A stretch of 64,000 nucleotides of DNA, from the NCBI GenBank assembly GCA_911728455.2, contig OU452222.1:7462108-7526107 (forward strand), in the 5' to 3' direction. The position numbers were made by a program, and so were the translations under genes. This document shows, piece after piece, positions 1 through 11,514 of this stretch (positions are counted from its first letter, which is position 1; every line of letters starts with the position of its first letter). A model generated the notes under the pieces. That model saw only the letters and a list, made by a program, of their open reading frames with translations. It did no database searches and was not told the origin of the DNA. The DNA is from Marthasterias glacialis. Its lineage: Eukaryota > Echinodermata > Asteroidea > Forcipulatida > Asteriidae.

Positions 1-932
1 ACAGAATGACAGATTTATATGAATAGACCTACTTGCTAATCTTACAGTGGGCTATATATATGACCCACATCATCTATTAGTTTAGAGTTAGTTGTAAACT
101 TCCCTGAGTGTAATCATACTATTGACGATAGTGATTCGCATTAGACTAAAAAAAAGTTCACACTCTTATTTGCTGGGACAGATGGGCACAACTCCTCACG
201 TCATAATGAAATGAATGAACAAATGAATGAATGAATTTCTATTTAATTACACTGATTTGAACGATTCCAAATCCAACAAACAAGATGGCTTCACCAGAAT
301 AAAGATGTATAGACTACTCAGGCACACTGACTTTAACATTTATCCTGCAGGTACTATGAGTTATGAAGTTGTGAAAACATTATTGGTACAGAACTATTAA
401 GTGCATCAGAAACAAATGCTCTCAAGTGGAAAAGTGAACTTATTTGAAATTAAATACAATATAGTAAATTCTCCCTAACGGAAACAGACCAGAAGGTTTT
501 CTTAAGAAAAAAGTCCACTGCTGTATAACATTGTAAAACAAGACTTCTTATATAAGAAGCAATGCCAATTCATACTTTAAATCCAATACTTAAAACAGTT
601 TCACAAAGCATTTTGTTATGTGCCTGGCAGATGGACTAACAAGAGTGTGCCCTACATAAGGTCAAGAGCAATTTATGTGCAACATAGTGTTTCAAGAAAA
701 TCAATGTTAGAGCATTTCTCAGTCATTCCATAGTCACTGTAGCAAAGTTAATTTCTGCATAGGAATGGAAAAACACGTCTTCGAGTAATTCTAGCAACAA
801 ACATGTACCATTTATTCACCATGTTTTGTAGTCATTTCACTGCTTACAACCTTTTGCATACCCGGCCATAGAGCCTTCCATCCATCTACCAGGCACATGA
901 CAAATTGTACAACTTGGCAATACACAACTCAC
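1..932. other. Intron or flank downstream of the last visible GAS8 exon; no gene seen
   Basis: I see no exon that would supply the conserved C-terminal end of GAS8 (about 65 residues in the human protein) on the minus strand here. The stretch is AT-rich single-copy-looking DNA with no recognisable repeat. It is best read as part of the GAS8 intron that follows the exon ending at 933. Confidence 0.5.
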
Positions 933-3900
933 CTCCAACTTCCTTGTAACTACTGTTAGTGCTGTTGGGTCTAAGTTAGATGCTGACAGTACTTCATTCA
1001 ACTGAGCTTCTTTCTTCTCTAGAGTATCTGTCAATGCTGTCAGCTTCTTCTCCAGAAGAAGGTTCTTAAAATTACTCTTCTGCTGCACTTCATGAATGGC
1101 CTTGACAAACTTACGATACAGATCGTCTCGCTCTGTTTGCATCTAAAGTTGACAACAGGAATAGGAATGCGTGCATAAGAACAAAGGTCTAAATACTATA
1201 ATGTATCACGTCCCAAACTAAAATGAAATAAAACAACTTTTGTTACTATACCATGAACGTAGATAGAAAAGTTGTGTTTAATGGAAAAGTCAGCTCAACT
1301 TTGAGAAACAATTGAATGAGCAACAACTCATACAACCATTGCACATAATTGAAAACAATAACACCTGTCTCCCATCTCCATCAAACATGGTTTCTGGAAG
1401 TATAATGCAGTCATTTATGTATAAGATAAGTCTGGTAACTTTCTCACCTTCTCAAATCTTTGCTCTAGTACCTCATGCTCCCATTCAAGATCCTTGAACT
1501 CTTGGGTCATGACTTTTAGTCTTGCTTTAGCACTCTGTACAAGAAAAGACAAACATAATTTCAATAAAAATTCTAGGGCAACAATTTTTATTAAAATTGT
1601 GCAATTAATCTGCATAAAAAACATTGACTCATTGTTGTTGGTATTAAGTGATTCCAAAATTACTACCGCAAAAGCCCTTGAAGTTCAATGCACGTAGAGG
1701 AGTATTTTCAGTTTCTACTCACTGAAATCCTTCCCCCAAAAGAAACCTCAGCAACCAGGACAAAATAAAAAACTTTCCCCTTCACTAGTCATAGGACACC
1801 CATGGCATTCCTGACCAAACTCTGCCACAAATGAGATCAATCAGTAATCAAATATTTAAAGATGGGCTTGCTACACTTCAGAACATAGGACTGTAAATAC
1901 ATCATGTCTGGAGTCTTTCTACAAGAATTCATATCACATGAGACTAAGCACTGAAACAAAACATGCAATGCATATAACTAACATCATACTAGCAGAAAGT
2001 TTAGAGGATTGCAATGTAAAGACAACAACGAAAAAACCTCCTTTAATAATAGTACCAATAGCTTTATGAAATACACCAAGACTTCTTAGATTCCTTCTAA
2101 AAGACAAGTCACACAGATTGCAAACAATACCGGTTATCCCCAGCTATCCTGTACTTACTGCTAAGGATGCTTTATCCTTCTCATAGTTTGCAAGTTGTCT
2201 GGTTAGCTCAGCAACCTCCTCTTTAGCTTTCTCAAGAGGTTCCTTCAGACGTTTGTTCTCTAACTGAATCTCATTCATCTGTTTCTCCATTCGCTCTTCC
2301 TTCTTTTTCATCTCCTCAACTTGCTCCTGAGAATAGCAAAATAACCACAATAAGTTGGCTGCAATACTTAAGTACCAAATAAACAGAGTTTCAATCAATT
2401 TGTCTTGATGCAGCATTGAGATAAATTTTAATCTTAAGAGATGGCACATTATTTTGAACATGTAAGGTCATTTCATATTACATTTTTTCTGATGAATATC
2501 ATAATAGACTGTGAAATCTCCAATGGAATAGGTTTTTGAGAAGAAAGATTAAATTAGATTATTTTTTTATTATTTGCCTAGCCAGGACAGATTTCCCCTC
2601 CCCAAAGTTTATACCAAATAAGTTTTCCAGCATATTTTCTGTTAATCACCAATATAATACAATCTTGATATTATTTTAAGTTAGGAAAAGGCTTCATTAG
2701 TTTCATTAGGTTTTACATAGCTACATGTACAGCTCAGAAATAGACTGAGAAGACAAAAGAGCTGAAATTTTTAATGGTTTTGTTTACATTGGCAAAACTC
2801 TTGGTAAAGTAGGGTGGATTTGTGATTGTTGCTTAATACAAAAGTTGTACATGTCCCATTATATAGTCAAATCAGTATGTATGATTTACCTTGAGTGAGT
2901 TAATAAGTGCCAGATTGTTGAGTGTGATGTCATTGTAGTAGTTCTTAATGTCACTAAAAGCTCTCTCATGATTACGCATCAGTGTGTTGATCTGACTATT
3001 CTTACGCTCCTCAATCTCATGGATTTCGGTTTTTCTTCTCAGCTCAAGTTCTTCTCTTAGTTGACGCATCTTCTGCTCATACTTGTTTTCAATTTCTTGC
3101 ACAAAAACCAAAGCATAAAGGTTATTACCACTTGAAAGCTAAACAGTTATTCTTTCTCTACACCAAGGATGAATTTGTAGTATGGAAACACTTCCATCAT
3201 TTGGTTAATTCTTGACTTTAAATATATCTGCACAGATATAAGGTTTACAAAGAGAACATATTGATGAGTTTTAAAACTGACATGAAAATAAATAAAAAGC
3301 TATAAACCAAAAGTGAAACTGACTGGGTAATTATAAATTAATTTTTGGGTGACGTAGACATGACTGGAGCAGGATTTGAACCTGGGACCTACAGGTTACG
3401 TACCGATGCTCTACCAACTCAGCTATCTTGCCCTATGTTGGCAGTTTCCCTATTTTGTCAATTTCTTTGTTCGAGGGCACCAAGTCAGTGGTACTACAAC
3501 CGTTGACTGCCGTAAAAAACAAAGACATTTACAAAATAGGGTCCCTGCAACATTGGGCTAGATAGCTCAGTTGGTAGAGTACCAGTACGTAAACCCAAAG
3601 GCCACCGGTTGAAATCACTTCCAGTCACTACAAATCCAGTCAATTTTTCCTTCATCCACTCTAAACTTGAAAATGAACACAAGTCACAAGTTGAACATGA
3701 ATGTTCTTCAATAAAACATAGTTCTAACATTCTTACCTCTGGCTTCCCTTTCAAACTCTGCTCTCAAGTTGGTAACCTTCTCGTCACTTTTCTGAAGAGA
3801 AATAAAAAAGTTGACACAAGTAGAAACATTGAGATAAACAAGCAGCTGGTTGAAAGTTGGCCACGTATAAGATTGTTGTTATTCCTCCTCAATCAACAAT

Positions 3901-6900
3901 CCAACAGAGCAACTACTTGTGAACTATTTTACCATGTTCATTTGTCAAAAGTTCATAAGAAGTTTTCCATTATTACGTCTCACATCTAATCACTGGGGCT
4001 GTTTGAACTTATAACATATTATTATAGTAAGGTACAGAATAAAGGGGACTTGGGACTTTGAAAACACAGTAGGATAGATGTTTAATAGATGTATTTCACT
4101 GTTTCCAGGAATACCTGGAATATACCAAGGAACTGATATTGTTTAAAATGAAAATGCCTAGATAAAGTATGCTCTTTACTGATAGATGAACATGTTGCAG
4201 TTTCAACAGCTGCCCCTTTTACAGCAGAAAAGTATGTTCTTGCTTACCAGATTCATTTTTAATGGTTTACATAAATGTAACTGGGCATCTACCTAAATAA
4301 CATCATAGAAGTAGTTATGGCTAACTTAAACGGTTAAGATTAGGAATAAAGCACTGGGGAAGATACATGTCACTTACCATCTTAAGATTCTTAATGATGT
4401 CTTCATGAGACAGTTCTTGTTCCTTCAGTGTGACCTTTAAACCACGCTTGTCTTTCCTTAAGTCACCTTCTTGACTTCGGTGTTCATCTTGAGTCAATTT
4501 AAGGGCTACAGAGCTCTCTGCTTTCAGCTCAGATATATTGTTTTGATGCTCATACAGCAAATGCTTGACTTTCTGCTTGTATACCTACAATACAAATGTA
4601 AACAAACATGCAACCTTATGCATCATTTCAGTATTGTAGTGCAATACTTGTTTTTTGCATGTTGTGTCCTCTGAAGTGATCTGGTTAAATCCCTGTGTAC
4701 TGGTAACTCCTCCATTCAAGCTTTGTCCCAAGCTTTTTAACCCAATCAATCGGTAACCAATAAGAACACTTATATCATTGCGTTCAGGAAGATTACATAA
4801 TTTTAATCTAAAATTTGCTAGAAACACTATTATCCCAAAGACAAAAGTACTTCAAGATGAAATAAATCCAGGAATGATTGATATGAGTTCTAATAAGGGA
4901 TAGCAACTTGATACTAATAGAGCTTCTTGACTGAAAAATATCAAGCTGTAATGCAAATCACTCAATACACCCATCCCAACCCATAGAGATGAATATTTCT
5001 GAGAGGTGAATGGTTTCAATAATTCAACTATTACTCACCAGATATGTTTCATTGTTGTTGGGCTTATTTTAACACTGGAATACCATTACCAAGAGCTGCA
5101 ACCTTTTTATTAAAAGTCCAATGATTGGTTCATGTGCAAGTGTCATAAAATGAAAGTAGTAATGATACTCTTAGTGAAGACACTAAAGTTCTTACTTTAT
5201 TCTTACTTAATCTAGATTCATCCTGCAGGAATCTCATGTACCTTAATTTCCACTTGATGTCTTTCCTCAGAGTCTTCCATTTCTCTGTCTTTATTACGAA
5301 GTTCTGCTCTGGATTCTTCAAGTTGTCTTTTAGTAATTTCCCAGAAGGTGTTGACTTTATCTCTTTCTAGCTGGAAGTAATTTCTTTCTTCTCTCTCTCT
5401 GTCTAATTCCTCCCTCAGTCTACCAATGTGTTCCTCTAGCTGTAAATATTTCATCACATTTAATGATCAACACATCCACCATATTATTACATTTCAAATT
5501 TACATTTCCCTTAAGGGTAAACAACAAATTAACATCAAATTCATCTGCTGAATGTACATCATGTACATGAATGTATCATGTACCTTAATGATGAGTAAGC
5601 GAAGAAACTTAAATTGAGTAAGGACCGCATTTAGTTGTTTATAATCAAGTTGTAATTAAAATCCTCTTCATTCAAAGAAAAGCTCAGACCAAATTTCTGC
5701 ATTTAGTTGTTTGATTCTGGAGTTGTGAGCTTGTTATTACATTGCTTGTTTAGGACCATGTGCTTTATGATACTTACTTGCTCCTTGGACATTTCCTCTG
5801 TAGAGATGCCATCGATGACAGTTGGAGTCTTTGCCTTTGCTGACTTCTTCTTCTTTCCCTTCTTACCACTCTTCTTTTTAGGAGGCTGTTTAAAATTAAA
5901 CATTTAAAACAAATTAAGTTAAACAGTTCAAAAAGTATTTTACACTAACAGTAACAACTAACAGACATTTACATGTACTTATTATCACCAACAATAACAC
6001 CATTAAAAGAAAACTTAACAAAAACATCTATAATAATAACATCTTAGTTAACATCATAGCTGCTGACGATGTTTAAATGTGTACTTGTAAAGCTTGGAGA
6101 TTTATCATAAAATTACACACAAACGCAGCAGCGTAGCCGCAACATCATTCTAATGTACTCGCAATAACTGAACTGAAGGGTTAAGTGAACATTTCATTGG
6201 GGAAACATTTAGGAAAAAACCCTCATGCTTTTATTGACAGGTCATTACAGTCCCTGAGTGATAGTGTAACAGACAGTGCATGGTGTTTGTAGTGCAGTGA
6301 AAAGTAAAGCACTCCATCAACATTGGTACCTTCTCATTCACGGACAAGCTGCACAAGTGAGCAGAGCTCCTTCGAATTCAAATACAAAATTGTGTGCACA
6401 ACCGTCCATGTATGCATGCGTGATATATGGTATGTTGCTGTCAAAACACACTGTACATGTATACAAAACAATGTGTACAAACCAGTCGTTGGGCAATTCC
6501 ATTCTTTTGGCACATTTAATTTTAAAACTTCAAATATCGGTTGGTGAGAACAAACAGACGGCCGACATTTTGCAATTCTCGGTGCGAAGATTTGACATTT
6601 TCTTGGTCGAGAAACAAAACGAACGATCTAATAAAGAGAATCTTCGTTCTCTTGGCATTGTCAAGTCAGGGTTTCTTTGTGCCAGCAGTACCCTCAAAGA
6701 AAAAAGATTCCATCAGTTGCACCAAAAAAATCCCACCAGGGGGATGAGACAACAACAAAAGAATCCCGGCGGCAACTGGTTAACAGATTTAGAAACAAAA
6801 ATTACCAGAAAGTAATAATCCAAAAAGTTCTCCAATGGAACTCCTGCTGTCAAAGTAGGCTAAAACTTCTTTCAATGTTATTTTTTTCTAAAATGTGAAA

Positions 6901-7790
6901 CAGGATCTGGACACTGATATTCCGCATGACAGAACAACATTTCAGGTAAAAATTTAAATGATAAAATGGCACTTTGGCTGCCATGGTCAGTGAAAATTTG
7001 TCCAGTCTGGAAAATAGCGTTTTTTCCACAGATATTTAAATTAAAAAAATTCCTTGACAATTTGGATTTCTTTTTACCAGAAGGTTATTGGTTAAAGTTG
7101 TCCACAGATTATTGGCACCCAAATTTGTATTCTCTTCTAATACTGTTAGAATAGGACACCCCTAGACCCAGTAACTGGGACGCTGTACTCCGCTTTTGAG
7201 ATTTTGACATTATCGGTCGTACTAGCTAGTAGTATGACCGATGTCAAAATCTCAAAAAAGGAGTACAGCGCCCCAGTTACTGGGTCTAGGACACCCGCAG
7301 TAATTTGAGACTTGACTATAATTAAGTGCCTGTTGGCTGTTATTTTATCTTTGATATCTTGAGATGCCAGTGGGTCAGTAGCGTAGCCGTAGGCGATTTT
7401 TCAGCATGTTCAGCAATTCCGTGGAGTCTTTGTTTTTTTGTTTGTCATAATTTGGGCAATTTTTTGGAACAGGGTATCACACAGTCATAGTGAATTGCCT
7501 TCATCACAGCAGATATCCCATGCTTCCCTGGGGCGCTAGGTAGTACGACCAGCCAAATTGCCACAGGTATTTGGTCTAGCACAGCAGTTTGCACTTGACT
7601 TACCAGCAATGGCAGCAGAAGCACTGACTGTGCAGTGCTAATAACGTTCAAACACTCATGCTTGTCATGCTACTTACTACGCACAGCTACAACTAACAAG
7701 CCCTTCATGCCCTTACTTAAGTTAAAATGTCTTACTTTCAAGCAGTGACAATAAGGTCAGCATTTATTACAAATACGAATTCTTACCATT
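933..7790 (-). CDS. GAS8: Dynein regulatory complex subunit 4 (GAS8/DRC4), 3'-truncated by the window
   Basis: DRC4 is a coiled-coil core subunit of the nexin-dynein regulatory complex of motile cilia, binding microtubules and tying dynein arms together. Coding exons, in transcript order: 7788-7790, 5778-5885, 5242-5439, 4378-4584, 3737-3791, 2890-3095, 2159-2326, 1448-1534, 933-1142. They total 1242 bases (414 codons) without a frame break. The N-terminus is very basic ([14 protein letters not shown]), followed by the family stretches [57 protein letters not shown] and [11 protein letters not shown]. Nearly everything after residue 40 is heptad-rich coiled coil. Compared with about 478 residues in human, the C-terminal end (roughly 65 residues) is missing and must lie before base 1. 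The start is the ATG of exon 1; an ATG at 5903 lies in the intron just upstream of a good acceptor and is not used. Identification is by remembered family sequence and is secure. Confidence 0.95.
3298..3481 (-). repeat. tRNA-derived SINE, minus orientation (family S, copy 1)
   Basis: Reverse-strand tRNA-like head with an A box (AGCTGAGTTGGTAGAGC) and a B box (GGTTCAAATCCTGCTCCAGTC), preceded by the leader GACAAAATAGGGAAACTGCC and followed by a tail ending near ...CAGTTTCACTTTTGGTTTA. It faces copy 2 head to head across about 25-70 bases and sits in a GAS8 intron. Confidence 0.75.
3505..3655 (+). repeat. tRNA-derived SINE, plus orientation (family S, copy 2)
   Basis: tRNA-like head at 3558-3577 (GATAGCTCAGTTGGTAGAGT) with a degraded B box (GGTTGAAATC), preceded by ACAAAATAGGG. 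The tail CCAGTCAATTTTTCC lies just above GAS8 exon 5 (3737-3791). Too diverged to be a working tRNA. Confidence 0.65.
6568..6784 (+). repeat. Family C element, right-hand fragment
   Basis: Only about 215 bases of the right end of the ~600 bp family C are recognisable: GACATTTTCTTGG, then CTCTTGGCATTGTCAAGTCA, GTGCCAGCAGTACCCTCAAA and the terminal CCGGCGGCAACTGGTTAAC. The left part is missing or replaced. Confidence 0.65.
6840..7062 (-). repeat. Unnamed dispersed repeat shared with the foldback interior at 14.7 kb
   Basis: Reverse-complemented, this matches 14690-14835 in order: CTGACCATGGC, ATCATTTAAATTTTT, ATGTTGTTTTGTCAT-like, AGAAAAAAATGACATTGAAAG-like. No ORF and no terminal repeats are seen here. 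It may be a decayed relative of the element at 14391-14986 that has lost its arms. Confidence 0.55.
7154..7297. mobile_element. Foldback element D1 with 9-bp target duplication
   Basis: The element at 7163-7288 is almost entirely palindromic. Its ends read TAGACCCAGTAACTGGG and CCCAGTTACTGGGTCTA, with inner arms carrying GAGATTTTGACAT and ATGTCAAAATCTC and a centre at CTAGCTAG. Flanks are GGACACCCC (7154-7162) and GGACACCCG (7289-7297), an 8-of-9 match interpreted as a 9-bp target-site duplication. It has the same termini as D2 at 15152-15535. Confidence 0.85.
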
Positions 7791-7870
7791 TTGATTGCTC
7801 AAACTTTATTATATTTTCTGATTCTGTGAACTTTTTTTCACAAAGACGTTACACCTCTTCGTTCAACCTT
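7788..7870 (-). CDS. GAS8: GAS8 exon 1: 5' UTR plus start codon only
   Basis: The minus strand reads ATG (7788-7790) directly followed by the strong donor GTAAGAA. Joining it to the exon 2 acceptor (after 5885) gives M-P-P-K-K-K, matching the usual M-A-P-K-K-K start of the family. The 5' UTR above the ATG is short and AT-rich; its upper limit near 7870 is a guess. Confidence 0.75.
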
Positions 7871-8000
7871 CTTCAGTTCAGCGCAGGTAGGTGGTGTAGA
7901 TGATGTTATTTCATGATTTGTTGATCATGGAAACGAAAACACCCGGATGTAAGGATATAGCGCCCTCTTTCATGGCTGGCTTGCGGCGGTGATCAATGGC
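7871..8000 (-). promoter_or_regulatory. Putative GAS8 promoter with a candidate RFX X-box
   Basis: The 14-mer TTGATCATGGAAAC at 7921-7934 matches the ciliary X-box consensus GTHNYYATRRNAAC at 12 of 14 positions, 131-144 bases upstream of the GAS8 start codon. RFX and FOXJ1 commonly drive ciliary dynein-regulatory genes. The match is imperfect, so this is an inference from position and gene function. Confidence 0.35.
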
Positions 8001-8197
8001 GGTTGACACCACGTCACACTTCGAGGCTTGTCGCACAACGCAAGATACCTATGGAACACCAAAGAGCCATAATTTCTGGTCATGACATCGATCGGTCTTT
8101 TGCATCAATCAATCTGTCGATGACATCGATCGATCAATCCGTCATTCTCATCGATCGAAGGGGCTTTCGCATGGATCTGTCACCTCACACCATCGAT

Positions 8198-9019
8198 CAA
8201 TAAACCGATTGTGCGACCAATGTTTACGTGTCATCACATGACCTGTAGCGGGTACTACGTCATCTGAGCAGATGGCAAACTACGTTCAAATACATGCTGT
8301 GACCGACAGAGTCACACCAAAAGTCAGCATTTGGTAATAATAACACAGTTATACATTTTATTCAAGTTGTATGTTGTGACATTGATTTTAATCACATTAC
8401 TGTTTCATATAACTACTAGTATTCTACTACAAAAGAAGTTTATTTTCAGTTCCGCACTACCGGCATCGGACGATTATGTAGCCACCCACCCGCCTGTTAT
8501 TTTGTTTGTAGTGTAGGCCTAAATCACTGTAAAAAGGTTGAAGAACGTTGGAAAAGTGATCATTTATGCCTATACCTAGCCTTGCGAAATTTCAAATAGG
8601 CAAAGGAATCACAGTTTTGGAAAGCCATTTCTTTGGATGATTCAGCTTCAAAACTGTGAAATTCTTTTGTTGAAAAGTTTGTTATCGCGGTCGTCTGGTC
8701 CAAACGTTCCGTCGTGCAACTAGCACTACAACATCATGAACATTTATGTTACACATGTTATGTGCACATTTATACGGTACTTTTACAATTTCTAAGACTT
8801 GCTGGGAACTGTCCTTACTGGCTTTATTCAGCCACTTGAAGGTTTCTGGTACAAACTCTGGAATATTTTTTTCACAGTTTTTGAGAAAGAAAAGCCTCCG
8901 ATTGAATAAACACATGCAACAATCTACGGTGCTGCACTTTCCTATCGAGGACGTCGTGTTTGTTTACATTTAATATTCACTACAGGTCACATGACGCGGG
9001 TCGCGCTATCGGTCTATTG
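8198..9019 (+). mobile_element. Family A non-autonomous element, copy 1 (full length)
   Basis: Terminal inverted repeats CAATAAACCGATTG... and ...CTATCGGTCTATTG bracket about 820 bp. Diagnostic interior words shared with other copies are TGTTGTGACATTGATTT, AGGCCTAAATCACTGTAA, CCTAGCCTTGC, ACTTGCTGGGAACTGTCCTTACTGG and AAAAGCCTC...GAATAAA. No coding capacity. Confidence 0.85.
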
Positions 9020-10275
9020 ATAATAAAAAAAAGACTGGCGTGCGTAGGTCGCTGCTTAGAACATGTAAAGTCTAACTTCGGCATTCTTTTTTCTCCCACA
9101 CAGGACATGGTTTAACCAATCATTGTTGATAGCAGACTGGTTGATAGTAAAATGCATATTAATGATTAAGGTAATCCACACAATCATCAACTTTGTACAC
9201 GAACACATTTCAGAATCGAAGAAAGAGTGTGACACAACAATTTATTTCGGTACTTTTTACCCATTATTTGACTGAAATGAGAAGTAGCCCAATGGAGCAC
9301 TTTTGAAGACGCTAGATGGCAGCAGACTTGTTCTCAGAAATGGACACATGCTCGTAATAAGTAAACAATCACAATTTACATGGAAAGTGCGCTGCCACAT
9401 ATCGTTCCAAAGTCTACCATTACTGTTCCTTGAAGTTTCTTGACGTGAATCGCACTTTTTGGGGAATGTCAGTTTTGATTGTCTTATAACTTTGTCTCTG
9501 AGTCATTTATTTTGTGGCAATACAAATGTTTCTTGTCAAACTTTGGGGAATGAGCATCCAGTTAAATACCGCATCATTCTGTTTCGATAGAAATTAAAAA
9601 CAGCTCAAAATTAACGTTTAAGTTTCGTTTTATGAGAGGACATTATTTATTTTCTATCATCGTGCGTTTTTAACTTAAAACAATAAAAATCCCAAATCGT
9701 TATTGAAGCTTTTGACTAATGAATGAGTCAAATATTGTGACAAGATCTTGTTTTCATCACCACATTAAGGGTGCATGGTCCTTTGGTTTACACAATCTGC
9801 TCAAATCACCGCGTTAAACCTTTGCGCATGATTACGAGGTTCAAACTGATCAATGGGATGGAACCACCCTCGGATGTCCTGTAATTTTATGAGCCAATGT
9901 GGCGATTAAATCGAGCTATTTCACAAAAGGCTAACTTGAGAAGACTAGCATCAGTTTCACCAATATTACTCAACCTCTGACTTACCGTTTAATTATCACA
10001 GAAAACTACAGGGGAAACTAGGTGGTCTGTGCATGATTGGGATAAGCGCGTATAAACATACCAAACTTACAAAACAAGAGCAGTCTTAAAAAGATATACA
10101 TGTAGTGTGCTTTCACAGCTGAGTGTTTACACTGGATTTTTAATTGCATTTAAACGCTTTTGAAAATAATTATACTTAAAAAAGGGTATTATAAGTCATT
10201 GTTTCTTGTTCAAAATTTGACTATACTTTTATCTTATTTATACTTAACAAGATTATCTAAAAATGGCTTGTGTAT
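9020..10275. other. Gene-free intergenic DNA
   Basis: Between GAS8 and FA2H I see no exon-like reading frame, no RNA gene and no repeat shared with the rest of the window. Confidence 0.5.
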
Positions 10276-10683
10276 TATTACCTGCAAAAGAAAGTGATTT
10301 TCTGAAATGTTCAATTTGAGAAAACTAAGAAATTGAATGTTCCACAAAAAAGACTCAAAATGTTTTTCTAAGGTTAAATTACCTGCAAAAGAAAGTAATT
10401 TTCTGAAATGTTCAATTTGAGAAAACTAAGAAATTGAATGTTCCACAAAAAAGACTCAAAATGTTTTTCTAAGGTTAAATTACCTGCAAAAGAAAGTAAT
10501 TTTCTGAAATGTTCAATTTGAGAAAACTAAGAAATTGAATGTTCCACAAAAAAGACTTCAAATGCTTTTCTAGGGTTAAATTACCTGCAAAAGGATGTAA
10601 TTTTCTGAAATGTTCAATTTGAGAAAAACTAAGAAATTTAATGTTCCACAAAAAAGACTCAAAATGTTTTTCTAAGGTTAAAT
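10276..10683. repeat. Minisatellite, four copies of a 101-bp unit
   Basis: The word ACCTGCAAAAG recurs at 10280, 10381, 10482 and 10583, exactly 101 bases apart. Units 2 and 3 are nearly identical; unit 4 carries small indels. Each unit contains CTGAAATGTTCAATTTGAG and TTCCACAAAAAAGACT. The unit does not encode an open repeat protein. Confidence 0.95.
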
Positions 10684-11480
10684 TGTCCCATTTCTGGAAA
10701 TATAATGAATGTTCAGTCTCTCAGCGGAAATGCCGGTGATACATTTTTAGGTGACTGTTCGTATTGTTTTTTATCCATAACTTGAAAAGTTTGGTTTATA
10801 TTTCACTGTTACATTCATTTGTTTTTTAAATCTCGTTCACAAAGCATTAATTCAGTTGTATACAATCAAAATGTCCATAACTGACATACCTCCCAAGTTA
10901 TGCATTTCAAAATTAATGTTAATGCAATCATTACACGTCGGCTTAATCGTGCTATTGATATTTTAACATGCAACATTTACACTCATTACGTCACAAACCA
11001 AGAATAACTACACTTTATTCGATGGGAGTTTCACCGGTACATACACCAAACCATGCGACATTGACTTCGTGACCTCTTTCTAGCACAACTTCCCCCTGAA
11101 CACGACTCCACCGTACTTCTCATTCTACTCCCTTTCTACTTCAGCATAACACTTCCGATCCAAAGTCCCATGTAGCCACATCGTGATAAACCTTTCTCAC
11201 TCTATCCAATTGAAGATCCTCTGTACTCTGCCCAGAGACAACATTGACAATATGCTTTTTAAACAATGTGAGCATCCGGTTAAAACTTTATCTGCTGCTG
11301 AATATGATACAACAAATCATACCCTCAAACTGTAAATCGTAACAAAAGTCTCCCCTCGTGACTAATTCCCTGCGGCTAGATGTAGGATTTCGCTCTTTTT
11401 ATTATTAACATCCATGTAACCTGAATGCAGTATGCCTACCAGAGCAACGAAATTGAAATAAATATTTTCTAATAACTATT
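10684..11480. other. Gene-free stretch upstream of a decayed retrotransposon
   Basis: No confident feature. The C-rich part at 11040-11240 may be older, unrecognisable sequence of the non-LTR element that follows, but no domain can be read there. Confidence 0.4.
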
Positions 11481-11514
11481 TCTTCTGTTTGAGATGTAAA
11501 ATCTCTAGTCGTAA

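Noticed and set aside
5703..5903. GAS8 start at the ATG of 5903
   Set aside because: The upstream five codons (MFNFK) lie in the polypyrimidine/acceptor region; splicing from the exon 1 ATG gives the conserved M-P-P-K-K-K start.
6276..6815. 179-codon open frame on the plus strand
   Set aside because: Its second half is the family C repeat fragment; the rest has no recognisable domain and lies in intron 1 of GAS8.
8003..8203. Frame rich in CGATCGAT words near the GAS8 promoter
   Set aside because: Low-complexity palindromic words; no protein family resemblance and partly inside the family A terminus.
10276..10683. CRISPR-like array
   Set aside because: Direct 101-bp tandem units with no spacers, in an intron-rich animal genome.
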